Positions 52,461-61,203 of a stretch of 64,000 nucleotides of DNA are shown piece after piece. Every line of letters starts with the position of its first letter. The first letter of the stretch is position 1. The notes beneath the pieces were generated by a model, which saw only the letters and a program-made list of their open reading frames with translations, did not search any database and had not been told where the DNA came from. This stretch comes from Pampus argenteus (taxonomy: Eukaryota; Chordata; Actinopteri; Scombriformes; Stromateidae): assembly GCA_036937835.1 (NCBI GenBank), contig CM072880.1, positions 20,108,001 to 20,172,000 of the forward strand. Direction: 5' to 3'. The position numbers and the translations under genes are program-made.

Positions 52461-54033
52461 TCAGTGACAGAATACGCTTACCGTAAAGCAGGTCGTACAA
52501 CACTGTACAACACAGCTACCTCGGCCACAATAACACAACTGTCATAATCAACAGTGTGTGTGTGATGTCCCTAACTAGTGTCTGTGTGTCAGAATGAAGT
52601 GGACCCGGTAAGGGTTTGTAATAGGTGGTGCTGTTTAACTGTCTGAGTGCTTCTAATGTGAAATTGTCCCTATCCTGATGACTATTTGGCCCCCCTTATC
52701 TGCTGGTTTTATAACTATGTGTGTGCAGTTTCCTAATGTTTTAATAATGTGTTTGTGTTCCTGACTAATGTTGGATGCTCTGTGTGGGTGGGGCCGCCAA
52801 TGTGTGAGTGCTTGGTGATTTTTATGGATCAGTTGTGCAATAGTGGGTGAAATGGTGTCCGTGTGTGGTTGCCACTGGGATGGTCCAGTGAAGAGTACAG
52901 GCTCCCGCTCCTGCGCCCCGTGAAAGTGGTCTAGTAATTTTAGCCTCCTGTGGAAGGTGTGGAGGTCCGCCCTGAGTTCTGATCGGGTGGTTGGGCGGGG
53001 TGTGGGTATGAAGTTAAGGCCTTTTTCCAGTATCTCCAGTTGTGCAGCTGTGAGGGAGAAAACAGCAGACAGGTTAGTAATATTGGACTGGTGGGAGGGA
53101 GGTGGAGGTGTGCAGTTGGCTCCCGTTAAAAGTTTAATTGTTGTTTCCAGTAGTTGAACAACATCTCGGCCGTCTCAGCAGTCCAGTGTATTCTGTCTTT
53201 CTGTACCTTAAAAAATTGAGGGGTTAATTTCCGGGATAAAATTGCATTTGAATGATATTACATGATTGAGTTTGGAAAGTAGTGATTTTTTCTTTTGGTC
53301 CAATTCGTGTGAAAAGTTTATAATAGGGATGTATATGGTGGCATTGGGAAAAGTGATTTGGCTAGTCCTCCACATCTGCTGTAACTGTTTGGTGGATGTG
53401 GAGGGGTCATGTTCCGAGAGGCAGTTGTTGAGTCCGACTGAAAGTATTACTTGTGTTGTAGTGTGACATGTTGGGATTTTTTTAAGGATGGCTGTAATAT
53501 GGTGAAAATTGGCTCCTAGATATCTATTTGTCTATTTGTATGTTTGGGTCTGTAAATGATGGAATCCGGGCTAGGTTTGAGTCCCCCATAATAAGCGTCT
53601 TCTTGCATACCTCAAGCGACCAGTCCTGTAATTTATGGAAGGTGCGGGGGTGTATATGTGGTTCTGGGCGACTTGGGGAGCCAGGTGCAGCTGCCAGAGC
53701 CCTCATCATCATTGATTTGTCATCCACCTCATCATTGGTTTAGATTTCACAGGGCTCTGCAACAAGCAACTCTGGCTCCCTCTGTTGGTGAACTGGTGGA
53801 TCTGCGGGAGGAGAAGAAGATGATGAAATGGTGTTACTGCATGGTAGAGCTACATTGCTGTATGTCGGTGTATGCTCCGGAGAATTGCTGTTGACAGATA
53901 GATGCGGTGGAGAGGGTGTAGGGAGGGTAGGAGGATGGGAGTAAGGAGCATAGGGTGCAGTGCCTTCCGCTGACCCCAGCGGAAGGCACACACACTCTAC
54001 ATCACACGCACACACGCACGCACACACACACAC
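52461..54033 (-). pseudogene. Retroelement ORF: SGNH-like block followed by a Penelope-type RT N-terminus
   Basis: The minus strand from 54,033 opens with a Pro/Ser-rich stretch (TLPTPSPPHLSVNSNS), then TFHKLQDWSLEVCKKTLIMG and DSNLARIPSFTDPNIQID (GDSN). It then shifts frame: GANFHHITAILKKIP, VILSVGLNNCLSEHDP, FPNATIYIPIINFSHELDQ, and DRIHWTAETAEMLFNYWK in a third frame. These read as an SGNH-hydrolase-like fold. Next come FSLTAAQLEILEKGLNFIPT, FHRRLKLLDHFHG, then CTHIVIKPADKGGQIVI and DRDNFTLEALRQLNSTTYYK. The PADKGG block is typical of the region just before the fingers in Penelope-like and related RTs. RT catalytic motifs are not present; stops and frameshifts are frequent. Confidence 0.6.
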
Positions 54034-54036
54034 GCA
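53985..54036. repeat. (CA)n-type microsatellite with CG steps
   Basis: An ACACAC/ACGCAC mixture; it overlaps the start of the frame above. Confidence 0.85.
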
Positions 54037-54039
54037 AAC

Positions 54040-54898
54040 AGGGCCGGACTTGACTCAAATACCCATAAAGAGTCAGACTGGATCTATCTTTGCTACTCTG
54101 GGTCTTAAATCAAATGCATACCGCTTTTCTGTTGAAACTGCCATACTGACTCCCAAACGCTTCAAATTCAATAGAAGACTTTACTTACAGCTTGAAAATG
54201 AAATGGCCTGTTGGCTGTAGTGAGGATGTGGAAGGAGGTAAGGAGCCTGTTTATCAGCTGATATTGAACAAACTCAGCTCCTCTAGTGTTTGGTGCCATC
54301 TGAAGTCATGTTTACTTTCTGGTTTCTAGCAGCAGCAGCAGGCAGCTGTAGCTCTGATAAACCTACTGCACACAGAACGGCTAAAGAGACAGACACATAG
54401 GTGGAGACCAAAACAGAACTAAAAGAGAGGAGTGAACGTTTGACTTACATTTGTTGGTTGGCTACGAGACTCCAAAATGAATGCTGATTTTTCTCTGTGT
54501 TTGCTGGTAAATAGACAACTGTTTGCCATAACAACTAGAAGTACACAGTGATATTACAATGTCGCGTTAACAGTTTGTTGCCAAAGATTTCTTTGGATCG
54601 TCCTTTTTCATCGGTTAACAGGTGGTATTATCATCTTAATGCATAACCTGTGTTTATAATGTACTGGTGTTTGAGGATCAATATGGTGGCATCAACAAAA
54701 GACTCAAGTCAAAGTCAAATAATGGCTACTGTAAGATATCTGATATTGGCAAAAAGTCTCCTCTCCTGTTTCATAATGCCACGTGCCCAAATAAAACATG
54801 AAATATTTCTTTATTATTTAGGCATGTTCATTAAATATGCAAGTCCTGTTTGTTTGTAAGGCTTTATTTTCCTGGTCCTTTAATTCAAAGTAATTTAC
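54040..54898. other. Unannotated sequence
   Basis: No gene or repeat recognised. Confidence 0.35.
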
Positions 54899-54929
<31 letters not shown>

Positions 54930-54962
54930 TACTTTATTATTCCCAAAACTGGGAAATTAGTG
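54899..54962 (-). repeat. (GATA)n and LINE/SINE 3' tail
   Basis: Seven GATA units then TATACTTTATTATTCCCAAA, ACTGGGAAATTAG: the same tail logic as at 29.25 and 36.83 kb. Confidence 0.75.
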
Positions 54963-54979
54963 TGTAAATGTATATAACA

Positions 54980-55395
54980 TTTATACACTGTATAAAAAAA
55001 AAATTAAAAAAAAAGTTTTTACAGTAAAAACCTGGCAGCTGTGGTTGCCAGAACTTCACTGTAAAAATTACAGATAGACATTTTTTAGCTATTACTGTAA
55101 ATGAGCGCTAATATTGCTGATTCTACTGTAAAGGGTGGTGTTTGATTTCACATTTCACTGTAAAAGTTAATGTTTTTACCACTAAAAAACACCTTGTTTT
55201 GCCCCAATATTAGCATTAAGATTTTATATAAAAAAATTTAAAAAAAGGTTTTGTCAGTATTGACAGTAAAACACCGGCACCTGCAGTTGCCAGAAATTAA
55301 CCATAAAAACAATGGTCAGACATTTTATACTATAACCGTAGAAGAACACTCGTACTGTGGATTTTACGGTTAATAATTGTGTTTGAGTCCATAAG
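54980..55395. repeat. TGTAAA-rich transposon-like repeat
   Basis: Repeated phrases such as CAGTAAAAACCTGGCAGCTG, GTTGCCAGAACTTCACTGTA and, at 55,268, CAGTAAAACACCGGCACCTG with GTTGCCAGAAATTA show two diverged copies of a roughly 250-bp unit. Related to 18.70 kb (CTGGCAGCTACGG). Possibly a CACTA-like non-autonomous element. Confidence 0.45.
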
Positions 55396-56270
55396 TTTCT
55401 GTAAAACTAAAAAATAAACATCGGACGGCAGGCTTAGCAAGTTTTCTGAGGGAAACCCTAAAGTGTAATAGTAGAAAAGTAAGATGTGCACGTATTGTAC
55501 ATGAAACAACCACTGTGTTTGAAAACTATCTGTGAGACTGTAGAACAAGAAGAAGAACGTCTAACACTCTGCTTCAAGCTATAGTGCCTAACATTTTAAT
55601 ATCATCCCGGTCCATCAAAACACAGGAAAGACTTTGGGTCTAAACCATATCACATCATCATTCACATTAGTCCCTTAGAGGGTAGACAGTCTTCAGAAAA
55701 CACATAAAATCTAATGCAGTAAAGCCAAACATTTATTGCAATCTAGTGCAATGAATAAAAATGCACAGAAACTTAGGCTAAACAACAATAATAACATCAA
55801 TTTTAAAGTTTACCAACAATGATATCTGCAGTGTATGTTACATGGGAAGGTCTAGGTCCATTCATAGTCTGCAAGGTCTGAGATCAGAATGAGGAAAAAA
55901 GAGTCCTCAATTTAAAACACAAGTTTTTAAAAAGATTTAAATGAAAAGCTTTCCATGTTTTCTTATTTTGCTTTGTTGCAATACACCTCTTTACATCTGT
56001 CATTACTGTCTTGTTCTTAATTACAGCATTTTTAATAATTAGATGTAAATAGGAACACTATCCCAGTTGTTTCTACATGGGCAGAAGTTGCAAAAATTGC
56101 AGTATTGACTACTGGAAACCTTATGGCATATTTCCACTGTTGCTACAACAACAAAAAATTACAGTATATTTCTGTTAAAAACAGTACATGACTTTTTTTT
56201 ACAGTAGGGCAATGTATATTTTCTGGAGTAAACGTGTAAAAAGTATGATTTTCCTTGATTAACCTTTTTA
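55396..56270. other. Unannotated, with TGTAAA-type traces
   Basis: AT-rich. Phrases like ACAGTATATTTCTGTTAAAA and TTTTTTTTACAGTA at 56,160-56,210 resemble the neighbouring repeat. No coding sequence recognised. Confidence 0.3.
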
Positions 56271-57430
56271 CTGTGATTCATTATTAAAGAAACAGTTTTA
56301 ACCCATTGGAATAAATAGGAAAACTTTGGGAGGGTATTCATTTTGATAGCATTGACGCGAGCTGCAAGGGATAGATTTAATAAAGCTCAAAGTATTCTTG
56401 CAGCAAGATGTTCGATGGCGATAGCGAATAGGAGGGGACTCAGAGGACAGCCTTGCCGGGTGGAGCGGTGGAGTGGAAAATGTGCAGAGAGGATGTTATT
56501 GGTTCTAATAGATGCTGTGGGTGACGTGTATAACAGTCTCACCCAGGAAATAAATGTATTGCCAAAACCAAACTTCTGCAGCATATAGAAAAGATAATCC
56601 CACTCCACTCGGTCAAAGGCCTTTTTTGCATCCAGCGAGATTAAGACTTCTGGTGTAAATAATGAGGAGGGATTGTACAAGATGTTAAAAAGCTGCCTGA
56701 GGTTAGAAAAAGAATATCTACCATGAATAAATCCTGTCTGGTCCAGTGAGATAATGGAGGGACGCACAGATTCAAGATGCATGGTGAGTTGTTTAGACAG
56801 CAGTTTTAGGTCTGCAGACAACAAACCTATGGATCGATAACTTGCGGCCAGTAGGGGATCCTTATCTTTCTTTAAAATAAATGAGATTGTAACTTGCATG
56901 AGAGTCGGTGGGAGTTTAGATAACAAACAAGATTCAATAAACATGTCTATTAAAATTGGAACTAATTTCAAAGAATTTTCTATAAAATTCTATTGGAAAA
57001 CCATCTGGACCTGGACATTTCCCTGTTTGCGTGGAAAAAAGCTGCTTGTCTGAGTTCAGCAATAGTGATTGGCTCTTCCAAAGTCTTAACCTACTCTAGG
57101 AATGTTAAGAGAGATAAAGAAGCGGTCAAGGGCAGAGAGGTCGGTCGCCTGATCAGAAGAATATAAAGAATAGAATGGTCTGAAGTGTTCATGAATTATT
57201 TTGGGATCTGTTGTAACACCAGATGAGGTTCTAATTTGTGGGATTTGGTGAGAGGAAGCTGTCTGACGTAAGTGGTGAGCAAGTAGTCGGCTTGCTTTAT
57301 CCCCATGCTCATAGTACGTGAATCTAGATTTCAGCAGGAGGTCTTCAACTTGAGCAGAAGCGAGAACGTCGTATTCTGCTTTCAATGAAAGACGTTCTTT
57401 AAGAAATATCAGGTGATGGTGAAGTAGCAT
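56271..57430 (-). pseudogene. L1-clade LINE, RT part
   Basis: On the minus strand: linker LLLKSRFTYYEHGDKASRLL and HHLRQTASSHQIPQI. After a short gap with frameshifts comes the RT: ILKKDKDPLLAASYRSIGLL, SLDQTGFIHGRYSFSNLRQL, LISLDAKKAFDRVEWDYLFY and RSTRQGCPLSPLLFAIAIEH. An internal deletion then removes the catalytic FADD box and joins to SLAARVNAIKMNTLPKFSYL (56,300-56,370). This L1 lineage differs from that at 19-21 kb. Its 5' part continues at 59,787 beyond the LTR element. Confidence 0.85.
57426..57430. repeat. Target-site duplication, left (AGCAT)
   Basis: AGCAT here and at 59,782-59,786 flank the LTR element exactly. Confidence 0.93.
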
Positions 57431-57778
57431 TGTGACGGTTTCTCCGTCTCGTGGGTTCTTTCAGCACAGAGTAGACGGACCACAGCTTGTTTACAACTTT
57501 AGACGCTTTATTCAATACATAAATCACCCACACGGCAGCCGATCGCAGGCGTTTTGCTGCCGTCTGCCGTGTGTCTTTGTCTGTCGGTGCCCGTGTGTCC
57601 GTGGCCGTGCTTCACCGGTCCATCCTCTCACCCCCTCTGTCCAGCACGCCACTATAATGGGAGGTGAGAGTGATTAACCACCTGGGAACCGGTGTGGCAA
57701 TCACTCTCACCTGGCGCTGCTCTCCCGCGCCCTCTCCACACCTCTCTCCCGCAGCTGATGCACCACGCCCCCTCCACA
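57431..57778 (-). mobile_element. 3' LTR of the gag-only element (348 bp)
   Basis: On the plus strand it runs TGTGACGGTTTCTCCGTCTC to CACGCCCCCTCCACA. It appears identical base for base to 59,434-59,781. The element's sense strand is minus, so this is the 3' LTR. Confidence 0.95.
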
Positions 57779-57792
57779 TATCCCCACCGCCC
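57779..57792 (-). other. Polypurine tract
   Basis: GGGCGGTGGGGATA on the minus strand lies immediately before the 3' LTR, the normal place for plus-strand priming. Confidence 0.7.
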
Positions 57793-58013
57793 GATTTAGG
57801 CCGGGGAGCCGTCCGGCCTAACCTACTCCCCCCCGCCTCCCCCAAGGGAGCGGGAGCGGAAGTCGTCCACAGGCATCTGCTCCCCCGGCCTGCGGTGGAG
57901 TCACCGGAGGGGAATGGGCGCCTCTGCCCGACGCATCAGTCTGCAAGATAAAAAGGGAGAGAAAAGTTAAGGGTGCGGAGAAAGGGGTTCCCCACAGAGA
58001 GCCTGCTTTACCC

Positions 58014-59399
58014 TCATCCCCCTCTCCTTTTCAGGTGGGGGTGAAGGGGACGAGGAGTCGTGTCTCCTCTCCCTTTCCTGGACAGGGTCTCTGCTCCTCG
58101 CCCTCCTGGCTTCCAGTCTAGGAGGCAAAGGAGACAGGTTAGAGGAAGAGTCACTTCTGGCCCTCGAGCGCATCCCTTCCTCCAGGTCTCTGCTCCTCGA
58201 GCACCTCCCTTCCTCCACGTCTCTGCTCCTCTCTTCCTCCCTGTCTCTATGAAGTCTCTTGACAGCCGGGGAACGAGAGGCGGGGGACATGGAAGCTCGG
58301 GACAGGTGCGCGTCCCTCCCTCCGCAGTTTTCCTGCTGAGGCTGCGACGCCGGCCTCTTCTCCGTCTCCGTCCCCGTCCTTTACTCTTTACTGGACCGGG
58401 GAAGGGCGCCGAAGGGCCGGCAACCCGGATCACCTGCCCGACCTCCCTTACTGGACACTCGCGGCGGAAGTGTCCGGGCCGCCTGCACCTCCAGCACTCC
58501 TGTCCTGCCGCCCGAGGGACCTTCCGTGGGCTAGGCGCAGCGCCCCTAGCGGCAGGACCCTGTGGCGGAAGAGAAGGAGAAGAAGAAGGGATGTTAGTGC
58601 GGGGCGGGGGCGTCGGTCGAGCCGGTGTGTGTCTCTGGGGAACGGGAGCAGGTCTTCTCCGGGGCGCCGGCACGGGACAGGCGGGAGCGGATGGCTGACC
58701 CTCCTGCGCCCGGGCTCTGGAGACGGTGACCAGGTGGTCCTCCGCCAGGGTGATGGCCGCGGCCAGGTCCGCCGGGCGGTGCCCGCGCACCCAGTCCGAC
58801 ATCGCCGCAGGGAGCCCCTCCAAGAACTGCTCCGCCACGATCTGCCCCATCAGCCGTTCCTCGCCAGCGGAGTCCCCCGGTCGCAGCCATCGCGTCGCTG
58901 CGTCCTTCAGCTGCCGGGCGAAGATGAACGGCCGATCAGCGGGCCCCAGCCTGGCTCCCCGAAACCGGCGGCGGTGGTCCTCCGCCGAGGAGCCCATCCG
59001 ATCCAGGATGGCTCCCTTGATGTCCGCGTACCGATCCCGGGAGGGCCCCGGCAGTCCGAGCGCCGCCGTCTGGGCATCCCCCGACAGCAGGGGGAGCAGC
59101 CGCACGGCCCACTCCGCCTCCGGCCAGCCGCACGCCGACGCCGTTGCCTCGAACGCCTCCAGGTATGACTGGGCATCATCGCTCCCAGTCATCCTGTGCA
59201 GGGCCATGCCGGAGAGCGAGGGACCCGGCGACGTTGTCCCCGCCCGGCCCAACATCGCCTCCAGCAGCTGCGTCTGCCTCTCCCTCTGCTCCTGTAGCGC
59301 CGCGAGCTGTTCCCTGGTGAGCACGGCCTCGTCCCGCCTCACCGCGGCGACCTCCGCCACCATCTGGGCCAGCGCCGTCGCTTGCTGCGGCTCCGCCAT
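58014..59399 (-). CDS. gag: Gag polyprotein of a gag-only LTR retrotransposon (intact)
   Basis: The chosen start is MAEPQQATALAQMVAEVAAV at 59,399, in good context (G at -3 and +4), just inside the primer-binding site; the frame is open further upstream only because it reads through the LTR. 461 residues. Residues 10-55 are a likely coiled coil (REQLAALQEQRERQTQLLEA). About 65-225 is a SCAN/capsid-like helical domain (MTGSDDAQSYLEAFEATASA, WAVRLLPLLSGDAQTAALGL, IVAEQFLEGLPAAMSDWVRG). A Pro-rich linker precedes a CCHC zinc knuckle, CWRCRRPGHFRREC, at about 302-315. The tail from about 338 is Arg-rich (KSKGRGRRRRRGRRR) with a short repeated RGAETWRKG. No protease, RT or integrase follows: the element ends about 220 bp later. 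The protein would form particles and bind the RNA; enzymes must come from a relative. Confidence 0.9.
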   Translation of the reverse strand: MAEPQQATALAQMVAEVAAVRRDEAVLTREQLAALQEQRERQTQLLEAMLGRAGTTSPGPSLSGMALHRMTGSDDAQSYLEAFEATASACGWPEAEWAVRLLPLLSGDAQTAALGLPGPSRDRYADIKGAILDRMGSSAEDHRRRFRGARLGPADRPFIFARQLKDAATRWLRPGDSAGEERLMGQIVAEQFLEGLPAAMSDWVRGHRPADLAAAITLAEDHLVTVSRARAQEGQPSAPACPVPAPRRRPAPVPQRHTPARPTPPPRTNIPSSSPSLPPQGPAARGAAPSPRKVPRAAGQECWRCRRPGHFRRECPVREVGQVIRVAGPSAPFPGPVKSKGRGRRRRRGRRRSLSRKTAEGGTRTCPELPCPPPLVPRLSRDFIETGRKRGAETWRKGGARGAETWRKGCARGPEVTLPLTCLLCLLDWKPGGRGAETLSRKGRGDTTPRPLHPHLKRRGG

Positions 59400-59412
59400 C
59401 ACCTCTGTGCTG

Positions 59413-59430
59413 CCCCACATTTGGGCGCCA
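59413..59430 (-). other. Primer-binding site
   Basis: TGGCGCCCAAATGTGGGG on the minus strand, three bases after the 5' LTR. The TGGCGCC start matches the lysine-tRNA-type class used by many LTR elements; the exact tRNA is not decided. Confidence 0.7.
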
Positions 59431-59433
59431 AAA

Positions 59434-59781
59434 TGTGACGGTTTCTCCGTCTCGTGGGTTCTTTCAGCACAGAGTAGACGGACCACAGCTTGTTTACAAC
59501 TTTAGACGCTTTATTCAATACATAAATCACCCACACGGCAGCCGATCGCAGGCGTTTTGCTGCCGTCTGCCGTGTGTCTTTGTCTGTCGGTGCCCGTGTG
59601 TCCGTGGCCGTGCTTCACCGGTCCATCCTCTCACCCCCTCTGTCCAGCACGCCACTATAATGGGAGGTGAGAGTGATTAACCACCTGGGAACCGGTGTGG
59701 CAATCACTCTCACCTGGCGCTGCTCTCCCGCGCCCTCTCCACACCTCTCTCCCGCAGCTGATGCACCACGCCCCCTCCACA
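59434..59781 (-). mobile_element. 5' LTR of the gag-only element (348 bp)
   Basis: Same sequence as 57,431-57,778 with no difference found on reading. Short CTTTATTCAATACATAAATC may hold signals. The G+C-rich element contrasts sharply with AT-rich flanks. Confidence 0.95.
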
Positions 59782-59786
59782 AGCAT

Positions 59787-59925
59787 ATATATTGTCAAGT
59801 TGAGCTATCTGTTGCTTCACTTCAGACATTTTTGTCTCCCTAAATTTGCTTTCTTAGCTTGAAAACAAGATAATTTCCCCTCGTAAATAGGCCTTCAGAG
59901 CCTCCCAATCCAGTCATTTAAGTAG
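59787..59925 (-). pseudogene. L1-clade LINE, linker piece upstream of the LTR element
   Basis: On the minus strand it gives WEALKAYLRGEIILF-like sequence followed by KKANLGRQK. This is the conserved start of the L1 linker and continues the copy cut at 57,430. Confidence 0.7.
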
Positions 59926-60140
59926 ATAACAGTAGATAACTGTAATTTAACAGCATAAAACAGTATTTGTAATGAATTGCTGTAAATTTATGATAGATTA
60001 CTACAGTATCATACTATATTTTAAAATAATTGTAAAATACTGTTAAATATTCATGCTTACATGTAAATTAACAGTTAATGCTCAGTTAACAATTAGAAAC
60101 TGTAATTGAACAGTATAAAACAGTATTTTTGTCAAGCAGA
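59926..60140. repeat. TGTAAA/CAGTA-rich transposon-like repeat
   Basis: Alternating phrases AACAGTATAAAACAGTATTT, TAACAGCATAAAACAGTATT (about 110 bp apart) and TACTGTTAAATATTC. Probably part of the same element family as 54.98 kb, split by the L1. Confidence 0.4.
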
Positions 60141-60162
60141 ATGTTGGATGGATGGAGACATA

Positions 60163-60300
60163 CTCAACTCAACTCAACTCAACTTTATTGTCATTTTCCC
60201 ATATGTACACATACAAGAAAACGAGATACCGTTTGCTCAGTGTCCACAGTGTCGCAGACGTACAACAACAAATGACATTTAAAAATTTTAAATCTCTTCT
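60163..60300 (-). mobile_element. LINE/SINE 3' end with (CTCAA)n tail
   Basis: ACTCAACTCAACTCAACTCA, then ACTTTATTGTCATTTTCCCA and AACGAGATACCGTTTGCTCA: a 5'-truncated non-LTR 3' end in minus orientation. A third tail type, different from L2 (GATTT) and Rex1 (GATA). Confidence 0.6.
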
Positions 60301-60945
60301 CAAGTCCAGTCTTTGTCCATCAGCATCTTACTGATGATTGCAGGCTTATGTTTCTATTTTGATGATAGTATTTCTTTACCGATCAGACTCCTCAAACCAC
60401 TCATTTTTGACCATATACTAACTGGCTCCTGAACTTGACTTTGGAGAGCACGGCTCCGTTATATCATTCGAAAAGTTCAACAGACCATGGGAAAGTACAG
60501 TTATGTTATCTCCCAAAATTGGTAGTGTTCAGTGTTGTTTTATCTGCATGATTATTGAACTCTTGACATTTCAGATGTTTAATTGGTGTCTGTTTCATTA
60601 GTTCAGGTTGCCTGGTTAAGTGAAAGCAAGCTCTGTAGCTAGGTTGAGCTCAATAAGCCGTAGGTATTGCTGACCTTCATTAAGTTTTTTTTTTATTATA
60701 AAATATATGTGTCAATACCTTTTTAGAGATTATGTTATTAAAGCCAATCACCAATTTTGATATAACTTGTGTTAACTTGTGCTTTTATAGAGCTAACTTA
60801 TTGACAAAGGCCGAAAACGCAGCAGTCAATATGTCAATCAAAATGATGGCACAGATGGCACAGTACAAGGTAAATACTGGAGATTTTACCTCATTCCAGG
60901 ACAAAATGAAGCAAAACAGATCTAAAATGACATATAAAAATGAAG
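60301..60945. other. Unannotated, with a weak exon-like block
   Basis: No repeat recognised. At 60,791-60,869 an open block (LLTKAENAAVNMSIKMMAQM in one frame) lies between CTTTTATAG and AAG-GTAAAT, formally exon-like, but I recognise no family. Confidence 0.25.
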
Positions 60946-61140
60946 TATGATCAATCACCTTCAATAAAGGGACGATCCTAAAAATCTGCAGGAAAATACC
61001 ATTATTTTACAGATTTTTACCAAATAATTATGATCAATCACTTTGAATAAAGGGAGAATCCTTGATGTTCTGCAGGAAAATACCATTATTTTACAGATAA
61101 TTATCAAACAATTATCATCAATCACCTTCAATAAAAATAC
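60946..61140. repeat. 83-84-bp tandem unit, same as at 18.87 kb
   Basis: Units start ATGATCAATCAC at 60,947, 61,030 and (diverged) 61,114. They share AATAAAGGGA-AATCCT, TCTGCAGGAAAATACC and ATTATTTTACAGAT with the 18.87-19.03 kb array. Confidence 0.85.
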
Positions 61141-61203
61141 AATACTAAATGTTGTGGGAAATTAGTTACAAATCAAGTACACACCAATATTTATTATAAA
61201 ACT

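Noticed and set aside
57600..59450. CpG-island-like region suggesting a host promoter
   Set aside because: The G+C-rich block coincides exactly with the LTR element, including its target duplications.
58060..59505. Long plus-strand frames of 212-259 codons opposite the Gag gene
   Set aside because: They are GC-rich shadows of the Gag ORF on the other strand, Arg/Pro/Ser-rich with no domain.
57432..59680. Identical 81-codon plus-strand frames at 57,432 and 59,435
   Set aside because: They are the two identical LTRs read on the non-coding strand.
60791..60869. 79-nt exon-like block (LLTKAENAAVNMSIKMMAQM)
   Set aside because: Borders are acceptable but there is no family match, no neighbour exon and the length is out of phase; kept only as a note.
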